A stretch of DNA of 64,000 bases from assembly GCF_013426205.1 (NCBI RefSeq), contig NC_089426.1, forward strand, positions 2,976,001 through 3,040,000. Direction: 5' to 3'. This document shows, piece after piece, positions 44,629 through 56,437 of this stretch. Position 1 is the stretch's first letter, and the number at the start of each line of letters is the position of its first letter. This DNA is from Metarhizium brunneum (lineage: Eukaryota > Ascomycota > Sordariomycetes > Hypocreales > Clavicipitaceae). The notes under the pieces were generated by a model. That model saw nothing but the letters and a program-made list of their open reading frames with translations, searched no databases and was not told where the DNA came from. The position numbers and the translations under genes were made by a program.

Positions 44629-47600
44629 CATCAAAAAACCTCTCGGGCAGAGGTCAACTTCGTTTTCTGTTAAGCAGAAGAGAGAGCAACCACTACCACT
44701 CGGTTGAAGGCCATGCTCTCATTAGTCTTGGCTTTTTTGTCAAGCTTTTTTTTTTGTTTTTGGTCCAAGAATTCCAAGAGATGCGAGACTTGTAGTCGGG
44801 GCGGGACATGGAGTCGGTGGCCTATACTTGCCAAAGTTGTTATCAAATGATAGATGATTGTCAATGAGTTGGAGTTGGCAGAGGCAGTAAAGCCGTGCAA
44901 TTATGCAAAATACATATAATATACTTTTCTTCATGTTCGTAATAACGAGGAGATTCATTTAACCCGAAGAAGATAAAGACGAGCGTGATGATACATGCCA
45001 CACCAAGGTTGAGATGGCGGAGACGCGGACAGCATATCTGTACAACTAGCCGTCTATCGTCGTTTATGACAGCCCTAGGTATTGAACTGGGTGTCGCACT
45101 TTGTGGCGTCAACGGCTTGGATGGCGGTCGGCAACCCCCGAGCTAGACTAGCCCTGGCCGCAATCCCTCCATCGTTTTCGGGACCGGTCCGCGGCTGCTT
45201 GTGGAGTTGGATGTCCCCATTGATGGATGCTAGTGGCCACGGTTGCTGGCAAGAAATTATGCGACTATGGAGGGTAAGTCGAGTACAATAAATAGAAGCA
45301 AGAATTCCTCAGAACAAGCTTGGATCACACCGAGCATCACCCATATTTCTAGTTCGCGCCTGGTTGGTGGGTTTGTTGTCTTTTTATTCATGGTTTGTCA
45401 ATAAAGATCCTGGAGATCCGAGATGCTGGAACCGATGCTGGACGATCTGGCTCTGGTTTCCGAAATTCCTGGCCCATGAGCGCCCCACAAACACCGTGAA
45501 CCAGTCCCCGAGACATCGAGGGCTTTTAGCAGGGCCAGTGAGTGCGACATTCGGTACCAAAGCCGCAGTGGGTCTAGATAAAAACAGCATCTTATATTAA
45601 CAGTGCAGAAGGATGTGTTGCGAAAGTAATTAAATACCTACCCTAGGATGGCAGTAGACGTATAGTTGATGCGGAAGTCAATGCTCGGCGGACCGGAAAC
45701 AATGTCCCGTATCGCGGGCTCTCAGCCACCCAGAGAGATGTTTGTAGGAACCGACTTCACGGAAGTTCCGGAATTGAACGAACTCGTTGCATAGGACTTT
45801 TGGGAGAACTGGACCATGCTCTATCTGCGACGTCAGAGGCGGTGATGAAATGGGAAAATGCCTACAGGGGCGTGCCGTCGTTGCCTCGGGCCCTAGATGT
45901 TTGACAGCTCGTTTTGTTTCCGCCCTGTTTCCGTGAGGTGTGTGGCTGTCATAATTGAAGCGTGCCTCGTCACAGATTGGCATCAAACGACTCGCACTCA
46001 TCGCGTCCTCGAACGGCCGTGGCGACACAATCAAGAGAGATAATGCCTAGGGCCCGCCACAAACGACCTGGTGGTCTGTTAAGCATGGACCTTTGTCGGC
46101 AGAAATTGATAATACGTAGCCACCTACCATAACTGTTTGGTGGGAGCAGGATGCTAAGGCGGTGCTTAGAGGTTGGCTTCATATCCACTTGGATGCTCCA
46201 AGGACTCTCTGGCCCTTTTGTGGGGTTGACCGAGATGGGTTTGGTTGGTGACATTGTGACTATTCATCGTGACAGAAAGGCACGCGAATGGAGTCAAGCA
46301 AGTGTGTTACTGATGGAAGCGACGGTGCAATTGCCATCTCTGACTCAGCCGGCCAGGTGTCGTTTTGCTTCAGGTCGATACTCGAATGGTGTTTCAGTCA
46401 AGTTGAATAGCAGCGGGGCGAATCGACCTGTCACTGGATGTGCCTTCCCAATTGGATACTTGAGAGGGTTGCCTCAGGCTCTAGTACAAAGGGAATGAAT
46501 GGCAGGCAAATCTAGGCCGGATGCAATGTGCAGCAATGAGATGCAGATGCCAACTAGAACACAAACGAATAAAGGCTGAAACAAAGACAAAGAACCAGAC
46601 GCAGGCTCATCCGGTGCTGGCGGTCTCGGACAATTTATTTATTTTAAGTTTAAGGTGACGTGTGGGCGGCGGACGTGTTGACTGCCGTCTGCGCCAGTCA
46701 GTCCAGGTCAGACGCCGCGCTTGTGGTTGACAAACAGAAATGCGAATAAATCTGCTCGCTGGTTCGATGAAACGAAGAAATTCCTCGCTTCTACGGAGTG
46801 GGCAACTAGTCCTTGGCAGATCTCGTGCGGCCTCATCTTATGATCTCCGTCACCTCGTTCCATCTCCACCGCTTGAGCAGCCACCGTCGGCGCTAGTGCA
46901 CCAAACCGACAGCCCTTGAGACATCATCCACACAGAATCGGGAGTCTCGAGTTCGACCTGTGCGAGCGTTGGCGCTAAGCAGAAACGCAGTCCAAACCCC
47001 AAGCGAAGCCCTCCCCATCTGCTGCTCAGCTGCTCAGCTGCTCAGCTAACCCTGCTTTGCTTGAGCGATTCGGCCATCGACGACCATCGACGATTGGATC
47101 ATCAGCCCAACCACACACCACACACACACCACGTCAAGCGAACTACTCACAGGATACGGCTGGGACTCTGGGAGGCTCCATCAAGCGAAGAAAGCGTCTG
47201 TTCTGGTCTGTTCTGGTCTGGCCGCCCTCGCCCACCCGCCGCCCACTTGTCCCCCTCGTGCTCCTGAAGCCTGAAGCAGTGCGGCTTAGAGTGGTTCCGC
47301 TGTGTCGACTTGTTTCCAACGCTTTCAATGCAGCCTTTGAAACTTGCGTCTGGCCTCGCTCGATCCTTTCCGTCACCACATCTCCTGGCTGCTCCTCGAC
47401 CGCGACCCCCGAATCTCTGACCAACTTATTCTTGTTTTATTTCCACCTTCTTTTTGCTAGCTGTCCGCCTCGATCTGCCCTGCGATACAACAATCATCGG
47501 CTGGCCGAATCTTCACCAGCCGTCTGAAGCACGAGCCCTCGACTCCTCCTCCTCTCCTCATCCTCCACCAATAACCACCAACCACACCAACCACCTCCTG

Positions 47601-47683
47601 ACTCCTCAGCTTTCCCCTCCACGCCTCGCCGCATCACGACAAAGCCGCATAGTACGGTACTCTATCCTCGGCGTCACGGCAGA
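44629..47683. other. Gene-poor region and long Rac upstream/leader sequence
   Basis: About 3 kb without a recognised gene. Open frames at 45678-46034, 46151-46498 and 47057-47527 show no known domain. From about 46970 the sequence becomes C/T-rich with TGCTCAGC direct repeats (about 47023-47047), CACACA runs (47103-47130) and CT/CA-rich tracts (47540-47640), as in the leader of a strongly expressed fungal gene; they probably belong to the Rac gene's promoter and 5' UTR. Confidence 0.5.
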
Positions 47684-48717
47684 ATGGCTCAGCCCAACGT
47701 TCAATCCTTGAAGGTTTGCTTGCCTTGTCCAGCTCGGGTTGCATCCGTGATTTCAATTTGATCCTGTGCTGACCGCCAACCCCTCTCAATAGTGCGTCGT
47801 GACCGGTGACGGTGCTGTTGGCAAGGTTCGCATCTCGAAACCGACACTTTCCTCATCTCGTTCCAATTCTATCGCTACAGCCGTCAAAAATCTCATCGAG
47901 ACTGATGCAGTATTATAGACATGTCTTCTCATTTCATACACGACAAATGCCTTCCCCGGCGAGTACATTCCTACAGTGTGAGTTTGTCCTGCGAGCTGCT
48001 CCCGACACACGTGCTGGATGGATAGAAGAAATGTGCGCTGACGTGCAACCCTAGATTTGATAACTATACGACTAGTTTAATGGTCGACGGCAAGCCCATC
48101 AGCCTGGGACTGTGGGATACGGCTGGTCAGGAAGACTACGACCGGTTGCGGCCGCTGTCATACCCCCAGACTGACGTATTCCTGCTTTGCTTCTCTCTCA
48201 TAAATCCGGCCTCATTTGACAACGTCCGATCCAAGGTAGGTTCACCTTGTTGCTGGCACTTCCAAGCATAGTGTACTAACCACTGGTTGATACAGTGGTA
48301 CCCTGAGATTGATCACCACGCTCCTAATATCCCTATCATCCTGGTCGGTACCAAACTTGACTTGAAAGAAGAGTACGACAGAAGAGAAGATGCCGAAAAG
48401 AATGGAGACAGACATGCATTCGAAAACGCCTCAAAAGAAGTAAAAGAACTGAAGGAGAAGAAGAGACAGCGACCGATAGAATTTCGGGATGGATTGGCTT
48501 GTGCTCGAGAAATTGGCGCGTACAAATACCTCGTGTGCTCCGCACTGACCCAAAGCAACCTGAAAGGCGTGTTCGATGAAGCCATTCGGTGAGTAGATGC
48601 GATTGCATGATTATTTCCCGCCCTGGTTGTACGAAACCTAATTCGATTGATGCCAGTGCTGTTTTGAATCCGCGGCCGCCACCCAAGGCCAAGAAGTCTA
48701 AATGCACCATTTTGTAA
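47684..48717 (+). CDS. RAC1: Rac-type Rho GTPase with enlarged insert region
   Basis: Six exons: 47684-47713, 47793-47825, 47919-47977, 48055-48235, 48296-48588, 48657-48717; 218 aa. The P-loop GDGAVGKT is split by an intron after Lys. Switch I '[15 protein letters not shown]', switch II '[21 protein letters not shown]', 'GTKLDL' and 'CSAL' are all present, and the end is '[10 protein letters not shown]', a CaaX box for geranylgeranylation with polybasic lead. The start [16 protein letters not shown] and the C-terminus fit Rac rather than Cdc42 or Rho1. The Rho insert (residues about 125-158) is longer and more charged than in usual Rac proteins (about 192-200 aa). Family role: polarised growth, actin and NADPH oxidase activation at the plasma membrane. 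Confidence 0.92.
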
Positions 48718-49677
48718 ACCTCTGCGTAGACCAGTTGCCGCAGGCAGAGGGACGTTTTCCGCCACCGATACACTTTAATATCTTTATTTGGCTATGTGAA
48801 GTGGCAAAACGAAGAACGAGCACTCAAGCGACAAATGTTAAGTCGGCAAAGATGAAGGACTTTTCGATAGACGACTCTCGACTCCGACCGAAGCTACTCT
48901 TCCTCTCGCTCTAGCATAATTGCAAAAATGAAACATCTTTAGCGGAATCAACAGCACACTCGATGTATAATTGGTGTTTCTCATTTCCAGCACAAATAGA
49001 CCGATAATAGGGCGCGAAATAACAGACGAAAGCCAAGAGACACACACAAACAACCAGTTGACTGCAGTGCAGGTATGTGTTTGGGCTTGAACCTGTTTCA
49101 TCACGTGTCGCCGTTGTCACTAGTCAATTGACTTTTACACTGGCTGGTGGGTGCAAGTGCAACAACAAGTAGCAGAACTGCGATATTGTACCTCGTCGAC
49201 TGGTCAACCTGTACATATCCAGCTCCTCGTCTACTTTGCCGCCGGGAGGCACAGAGACCCTCATCGCTAGCCGAGTATGCTTGAAGGAGCAAAGAGGCAC
49301 CCGGAGGCGTCTTGTTTCAGATGATTGGGGTGTCTTTTTGTCTCCTGTAATTTTTTTAAAACTTTTTTTGTTTTTTTATTAAATCTCTCGGTATTCGTCT
49401 CTCCCTAGTGTCAAGGATATCCAACCCAAATTCTTCTTTTTTTTTGCTCGTAGATAGCACCAAGACATGTTCAGATGTGTATTGAAGTCGTACGGGAGTG
49501 AATTTGTCAGAACCTATTTTCCTGCCCGACATGATATGTTCCGCTCCAATGCATGTGATGTGATGGAATTAATCCATACAAAGGGGGGTATCTAAGTGAA
49601 GGGGTTCTAGCATGATGACAAAACGTTCTTGCACACAAAATAGAAAAAAAAAAGACAGCATCTCACTGAGGCAACTT
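48718..49677. other. Convergent 3' region
   Basis: About 960 bp between the stops of the Rac and NOP6-like genes. It has several long T runs (about 49340-49445). No gene recognised. Confidence 0.5.
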
Positions 49678-50691
49678 TTATTCCCCCAGTCCCGGAATCC
49701 TAGCCAAACGACTGGGATGAATGCCCGCCGAGCCCTCCTCCCTCTGGCCACCGCTCTCCTCCTTCGCAGCCCTCTCCTTCTCGATCCTCTTGGCCCTATT
49801 CTCATCCAGCTTCTGGTTCTTTTCGAGAATCTTGTCTTTTCTAAACTTGGTCTTGCCCCCGCCGCCGGCCCTTTAAAAAAAACAGTCAGCATCCCCGTGC
49901 CACTTATACACGGTTAGAAAAAAAAGCATAACTCACGTCAGCTCAACGTTGATCCTGCGCCCCTCAAACTCGGTATGGTGGAACTTGTCCAGACACGTCC
50001 TCATGGTCCACACGTTGGCAAACTCGACAAATGCGATGCCCCGGCACGGCTTGTCGTCGTCCTTGTTCTTCATGCACCGCACGGAAATGGGCTTCAGCGA
50101 CGCAAAGTGCGCCTTGATGCTGTCCGCCGTCGCCGTGAAGGGCAGGTTGCCCACGAAGACGATGTGGCGGGAGGACTTGGCGTCTGGCGCGTCCTCGGCG
50201 TCGTTTGATGCCGCTGGTGCTGGTGTTTCTTGGGTGGGAGCCGCCTCGTCTTTGGAGTTTTTCTTCTTGTCCTTCTTATCCTTCTTGTCCTTCTTTTCTT
50301 TCTTTGGCTCGTCGCTGACGTCTCCGTTGGCTGCCTCCTTGCGCTTCTTCTCCTTCTTCTCCTTCTTCTCCTTCTTCTTGGACTTCTTCTCGTCGCTTAC
50401 ATCCGGGGTTTGCGACACGTCTGCGTCATCTTTTACAGCGTCTTCCTCTTCCTCCTTCTCCTCCTCGGGTAAATCCTGCAGATCCTTTCGCTTGTCCTTC
50501 CTCTCTTTTCTGCTCTCCTTTTTATCCTTCTTTTTATCCTTCTTGTCCTTCTTAGCCTTCTTAGCCTTCTTCTGCTTCACTTCAGCAGGTTCATCGTCGC
50601 TTCTCTTTCGCTTCTTCTCTACTGGGGCGTCGTCGACGGGGAGGAAGTCTTCGGCAGCCGTAGTGGCTTCGTGAGCTCGCTTGCTTTTCAT
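49678..50691 (-). CDS. NOP6: NOP6-like nucleolar RRM protein with long Lys/Glu-rich N-terminus
   Basis: Minus strand exons 49937-50691 and 49678-49870; 315 aa. Residues 1-155 are KKDKKDKK/KEKKEKK-type low complexity with acidic breaks, as in many nucleolar ribosome biogenesis factors. One RRM follows: RNP2 'HIVFVGNLPF', RNP1 'CRGIAFVEF', and 'GRRINVELTAGGGGKTKFRKDKI', the last restored by splicing and typical of Nop6. The tail is 'RLARIPGLGE'. In yeast, Nop6 binds 35S pre-rRNA and supports small-subunit assembly. The reverse strand of the repeat gives a long false Ser/Phe/Leu-rich open frame. Confidence 0.88.
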
Positions 50692-51206
50692 TGCCGTCTA
50701 ATTACAAACAATTCGTGGATTTTGGGGCTTGCGCGTGTGTTGCGAAGTGCTGAATTGCCAGAACCTGGACTATTCAGTCGAGACAGAGATTTGCCAGAAA
50801 TTTTAGCGGAGCCGGTACCCCATACGGAGTGTACAACGTAGTTTACCTGTCGAGGTTGGTCTCACCGGACCCTTCAATGCTGGCTCGACCCACCTGGCTC
50901 CACTACAAAATCAAGGGCTCTAGTGATATCTGCATCAAGAACACTTTCAATCACCGACCCCGTACATATGTTTTCAGCCTGGCTCTTTGTTGACGCCAAT
51001 TTCGCATGTTCTCACTGCAGAAACGCCTATGTCCTTAGAAAAAACTTGTTATAGATTATTGACTTCTGCAATGTTACAGAAAGGGCGAGTGCCAATGTCT
51101 AACAATATACATTGAAAACGCAATCATATAAAATCCCTAATCTTGCTCTGCAATCCATCACAATCGTTGCAAAAAGCAGCTATCCCATATCCATTTCTGA
51201 TATGCG

Positions 51207-53444
51207 TTACAAGATGCAAATGGCGAAACCAGCTGCAAGAGACACGGTGCTTATTAGTACATATATGCTAGGGTCGGTCGTCGCCGATCCTCCGGCAAAA
51301 AATGCCGGCATTGGCGTCTCGAAGCCTACGCTGCTAGAATTGTTAAGTTCATCACTTGGGCCAGAATTCTGATGACTTGATTCAGAACCCTCTGGTTCTG
51401 ATGTACTTGAATCGGGTCTCCCCTCTACCGGACTGTTCAAGGCCAAGGCCAAAGGCATGGCAAGCGAAGTAGCCTGAGCCTCGTTTACCGTAATGATTGT
51501 GGTTTGAAATCCTTCTCCCAGGACTGAAGATATGAGGGTGACCTCAACTGGGCTGGACGTATCCTGAAGCGCTGCTTTGTCGCGATTTGTATTTGTGTCA
51601 TGAGCTGGAGCAGCATGTGCCATTCGTGTCGGTCTGGCCATGCTGGTATCATACGCAGCTGGGCTTCCATCTTGTCGTCCTGATCCGGAGCTAAAATGTT
51701 GATCGAGCGACGACGTCGGATACGAGCTCCTTGATGATCGAGGTTCGTCACCACCATTTCCTTGGCTTGGAAAGTCATATACTGGTGGTGGGGTGCCGTA
51801 TCCATATTCTTCCAATGGCGGGTTGTATGCTGGTGGTAAGGAAGAAGGAGATGGAAAGGTATAAGCGGCCGGTGTAGCGGCAAAGTTTCCTCCAGAGCTG
51901 GAAGATGTAGTGAATGTGGAGCTAGTAGTACTAGACATAGTATTGGTGGTACAAGCCGTCTCAAATTGGTCACGAGATGTCCTAGCTATGGTAGATGAGG
52001 AGGAAGAGGTAGAGCCGGAATGTGCAAAGGATGAGCTTGAGCTTGGACTACTAGCTGTGCAAGAGGTGGATGTGATACTGTTTCGACTTATAGCCGAAGT
52101 CAGTGTAAAGCTCTGATCCTGACCTGAATACACGCTGGAACGCGCCAAATCTGACGAACAGGGTGTATCCGAGCTTGAGAGTCTGCTCGTGCTCAATTCG
52201 TTAGAGTCTAAGGTCCAGGACTCATGTGTCGACGTTTGGAGTCTTGTCGACATAGTCCAGCGGCCTATATCATCAGAGCAGTCCGTCGTTGGCGTATTTG
52301 GGTTATCTGACGGCAAATGACGAGATCTAGCGTCAGTCTGAGACGATGACGAAGTGCAGCTAGATGTCGAATGTTGCGAAGTCTGAGAGATTGATTCTGT
52401 AGAGGCAGTCACCTGTGCTGGGTGGGGACTGACTCCAAAGTTTGAAGCACCAGACAACGTACACGAAGCAGATGAATGCGTTTGGCTCGTCGTAGACTTG
52501 TATTGTTCAAAACCACTACAGATTGTGGACGTGGGGGTGCTGCCGAAACGGGAACCACTTGATTTGCAAGGAATACTTTGTGTCGGCGTAGTTGTTGTCC
52601 CAGAAGTCGCTCGGGGGCTGTCGTTGGAAGATTCACAGTCAGTTGTAGAGTCACTCCCATGGCCCCGAGATTCATCCATGGAAGTAGCCGTATGCAGAGA
52701 CAGTGTAGCTCGTTCGTGAGACAAAACGGCTGTGCTTGGTGTTAACTGGCTAGACACTTTGGATACTTTATCGGGGACGCATGGGCACACCTACTGGTCT
52801 TGAATCCATCCGCAAAAAGCAAAGCCTCATCATCAGCCATCGATGCTGGAGCTATAGATGCCCGAGGAGATCCTAGAGATACTGTGATAACGCCATCTTG
52901 CCCAGTATTGCATGTTAAAGCAACAGCAAGGTCGCGTTTCGAATCGATCTCTTGGTTGAAAGCTGTGAATTTGTCACCAGTTTGCGTCTTGCCGGACACT
53001 TTTGATTGCAGGCTCCGCTTGTGCTGAGCAGGCTGGCTAATCTCGATGGGATGCAGGGGGATGATATTGACGCCAGTATCACAGCAAGCAGAAACTGAGT
53101 ATGCCAATGCTCGACCGTAGGATTCAGGACTGCAAAGATTGATGAGACACTGAAAGTGTGCCTATTTCAACCTGTTAGAAGCATGCGTGTTGAGATGGGT
53201 GGAACAAAACCTACTCGTTGAAGTTTGGGAGTAGCACAAGTGCTCTTCATGCTATCAGTGAGTAGCCCATGTTCAGCAAGAGACCTCTGACAGTCTGTGA
53301 CGCAGGCTTATGGACACGATTAGCCTCACAACATCTGCCAAACCAGCACCATGATTACCTACCAGGCACCGTTCTCCCTACAACACGTTGACAACGTGCT
53401 AAGGCTGAGAACAGCAAAAGTGTACCAATCAATGTGATCCGCAT
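51207..53444 (-). CDS. Secreted mucin-like Ser/Thr-rich protein, probable GPI anchor
   Basis: Minus strand exons 53363-53444, 53215-53294, 52795-53161, 51207-52729; 683 aa (intron 52730-52794 is the least certain). It starts with a signal peptide (MRITLIGTLLLFSALARCQ). A Cys-containing module follows: DCQRS, STCATP, 'FQCLINLCSPESYGRAL' and SACCDTG. This recalls fungal CFEM-type adhesins but has six cysteines, not eight. The long middle is Ser/Thr-rich (mucin-like, likely O-mannosylated), with a Tyr/Pro/Gly segment (EEYGYGTPPPVYDF). The end 'STVSLAAGFAICIL', hydrophobic and without a cytosolic tail, fits a GPI-anchor signal. Likely a cell wall or surface protein; function not known. Confidence 0.78.
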
Positions 53445-54019
53445 GTTGGGGATGCCGTACTCTAAAAGTGAAAGGCTGTCAAAATGGCTAGTCGTAATTA
53501 ACGATGGTCACCAAAAAATGGGTAGAGCGAAAGAGGCTGAGAAGGAAATCCAAAAATGAGTGACAGTGTGCCGAAGCGTGATAATGAGAAGGGATAGTTG
53601 CAATGAGCGACGAAGGTTGAGGTTGAAGAGAAAGAAAAAAGCAGAAGAAAACAGGGCCGAGCCAAGTCTGATGGATTACAAGCGGCTGCTGTAGTCAAAA
53701 CATTGAAGGCAGGAGCGGCATTTCACTGCAAGGGTGTTGGTTGCCGAGGAAGAAGGTGAATTCGGATCAACCGATGCGAGTCTACCAGACACTTCCAGAC
53801 TTGTGACCTTCCTTCCACGGGTCCAAACAAAAGTCAACCTCGCTTAACTGTCGTCATAGAGTGCGAGCGGATAGCGGTTACTGACCATTCAGTGGCATTG
53901 ACATGGATTATTATTCCCAGTATTCGAAGATACGTACAATTAGCACCGCCGAAGAAATGCAAGTATATCCCCCCCCTTTGAAATGTAATGGTGCCAACGC
54001 CGCAAAAGCAGAAGGGTAT
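53445..54019. other. Upstream region of the mucin-like gene
   Basis: About 575 bp. An open plus-strand frame from 53903 to 54193 overlaps the last CMS1 exon and has no recognised domain. Nothing else seen. Confidence 0.4.
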
Positions 54020-55008
54020 CTAGTAGAAGAGCAACGCCAAGGGCTTCTTCTCGGCTCTATAACGCTCTTTGAATTCTGGACGAGTCAAAAATCTGGCAAG
54101 TGGCATCATGGTATCCTTCATGTCCATAATGCCTCTCTTCTTCTGGTCGACATGCGAGGCATCTACAACAAGCCTTTGCAGATTATCCAATGACAAAGCG
54201 CCTGCGCCAGTGTTAGTAGGATGCAGTTGCAGCCGATACGGCATCTGGGCTCATACCATTGTCGATCAACTCTATCAGACGGGCGGGCGTACCGACACCA
54301 ATTCCCGTCTTTCTATTTTTGAGAAACGTCACCTGGTCGTCCACTTTCATGTGCTTGGCGAACTGTAATGTGATTAGCATTTTCGCACGACTAAGTTAAC
54401 GCAGTGGCATTCATGCCTACCAGCTTTGCCACGGTGTTGTCCTTGCTCGAAAACTTTCGTACAGCTCTTTGATACAGTCAATAAGTATGTCTGGAGTGAG
54501 TGTGCAACTGTAGCGCCTGGAGATCACCATACCTGACCATGTCGGCCGCCCTTAGTCCGGCACCAGCGACGATGAGAGTGTGAGGTGAGCCCTTCTTCCT
54601 TGGGACTTTCTTGAGAGACTCTTCGCCCTCTGAGAACTTTTCAAGGAAGCCAGGCAGATTATCGAGCGTTCTATTTTCCTCCCATGAGGTGGTATCTTGT
54701 ATTGAGTTGGCTATGGGGCTGATTAGCACTGTCCCTCTCACTTCATCTCACCGAATCATCCACTCTTAGCCAACAGACATACCAGATACGGTCAGATCCG
54801 AAACCTCAACCGAGCTGAGGTCGCTTCCGAATCGGCCAAGTTTCTGTGCCAGGTGATCTGCGAGCAATTGGTTGTCCAGGCGATTGAACAGTGTGTTCAG
54901 GCCAAGTTCCATGTCCAGAGCCTCATCGTCTTTTGAAAGCTTGGCCTTTTTCTTCTTCTTTTTGGCCTCGGGCGCAGGCTCCGCGGCGCGCTTCTTCGAA
55001 TTCGACAT
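54020..55008 (-). CDS. CMS1: CMS1-like 90S pre-ribosome protein
   Basis: Five minus-strand exons: 54783-55008, 54533-54710, 54421-54466, 54257-54362, 54020-54201; 245 aa. The start MSNSKKRAAEP opens a basic region (KKKKKKAKLSKDDEA). Joining gives 'HTLIVAGAGLRAADMVRAVRKFSSK', 'TVAKLFAKHMKVDDQVTFLKNRKTGIGVGTPARLIELIDNG' and 'LSLDNLQRLVVDASHVDQKKRGIMD'. These are truncated DEAD-box-like motifs (GVGTPARL, VVDASHVD) characteristic of Cms1, which lacks helicase motor residues. In yeast, Cms1 associates with the U3-containing 90S particle in the nucleolus. The very short exon 3 (46 bp) is supported by restoring the frame and the motif. Confidence 0.88.
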
Positions 55009-55536
55009 GATTAGCCAGGAGCAAAGGACTATATCGTATTCCAAATAGAAAAGTGCAAGGTAGTTAAAAGGCTAGGTTGGTCTTTCTGGTCAAGGAAAGC
55101 TCATGTCTTGAATCGCTCATCAGAATTTTTGAGCAGCCAACACTGGCAGCGGAGTGTGGACTCTGTGGAGTCGGCTTCATCGACCAGACCAGACGCTAGC
55201 CAACTAACTGGTCGTCGAAATTAGTGGGGCATTTCCTTACATGTACAATGTATGCACATGCATGTGCAGTTGCATACTCCGTAGTGGTGGTTTAGATGGT
55301 GCTGCCTCCCTTCCAGCGTTGATGAAGTGAAGTACGGAGTAAACATGTGTATATTTGGAGGCCCGTATCTGATGTGGCATCAATTACTAACTGAGAAAAT
55401 AGTGCGCTTCAATTTGACTGTGAAACCTCCGGATATACTGATGCCAAAAAATATATGCCACATTGCCCAAACGCCTAACATCATAGTCCATTATACCCAC
55501 GTAGATGTCTATATCTCCTGCATCTCCATCCAAGCT
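55009..55536. other. Short intergenic with two TACTCCGTA words
   Basis: Upstream of CMS1 and downstream of the SH3 gene. TACTCCGTA is at 55275-55283 and its reverse complement at 55333-55341, forming an inverted pair 49 bp apart. No other feature. Confidence 0.45.
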
Positions 55537-56437
55537 CTAAAAGATGCTGTTGACAATATTACCACCAATAGTGGCACCCGCACCAAAAATGGCAGCATTG
55601 CCGAGCTTCTTGCCAAACTTCTTACCATACTCTCCAACCTTGCTATCTCCGCCTTGCTGTTGTTCTCCGTTGGCAGGTTGCCCACCCTCAGCAACAGCCA
55701 TAGGCGGCACATTAGAGTTGTACGGGTTCTGCTGCTGCGGGGGGACCTGTCCAGGAGGGGGATATCCATACTGAGGCTGCGCGTACGGGGCGGCAGCGTA
55801 CGGGGCAGACTTTTGCTCCTCGTGCTCAACGAGGACATAGTTCCTGGGGAATATGCCCTCCTGGCCGGTTCGGGTGTTCTGGCCCATCCACCAGTCCTGA
55901 TTCATGTATTGATGCACAACAATCTTGTCATCCTTATCGAACGACACATCGCGGTTATCAGAAGCGACATAACGGTACAAAGCCCGTGCATGGGCAAGCA
56001 CAGGCTTGATGGATCGGCTGGGTAAGCTTGGCGCGGGCGTCTGGTCGTATGAAGGGGGCCCTGGCGAAGGCGATGTGGTATTAGGATTGCCGTTGTTTAT
56101 GCCCAGGTTCTGCATCTGCTGGGTGGGCGGGGGCGGAGAAGTAGTGCTGCTTGCGGCGGGGGCAGGACTATCTCGAGCGGCAGTCGTTGATGTGTTGCCG
56201 TTTGTTGTGCGGAGAGGTCCCGAGAGGGGTGACTCTTGTGGTAGAGCCGCGTGGATCTGGTCGAAGACCGCTTCGTCGATGACGCCTTTCTCGAGGAGAT
56301 TCTCAAGTTCCTGGTGAATGATGGTCAGCGCGGTGGTTTAAAGAAAAAGACAAGGTGCGCAGAGGGAGTCGTACTGTTTTGATATTCCGAAGCGACCGGT
56401 TGGTCTCCATGATGAGCTGGCGGTCGGCGGATACCAT
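55537..56437 (-). CDS. SH3-domain protein, Lsb1/Pin3-like actin regulator
   Basis: Minus strand exons 56375-56437 and 55537-56310; 278 aa. Exon 1 gives 'NRSLRNIKT' and exon 2 continues 'ELENLLEKGVIDEAVFDQIHAALP', the N-terminal helical pair of Lsb1/Pin3. The SH3 domain has 'ARALYRYVASDNRDVSF', 'QDWWMGQNTRTGQEGIFPRNYV' (ALYDY-, WW- and P-x-NYV-type motifs). The tail is Pro/Gln/Asn/Tyr-rich and ends in 'FGKKLGNAAIFGAGATIGGNIVNSIF', near identical in style to the yeast proteins. Yeast Lsb1/Pin3 bind Las17 and influence prion formation; the Q/N-rich tail here is compatible with that. Confidence 0.9.

Noticed and set aside
49949..50674. A 241-codon Ser/Phe/Leu-rich plus-strand frame
   Set aside because: It is the reverse strand of the Lys-rich NOP6-like repeat.
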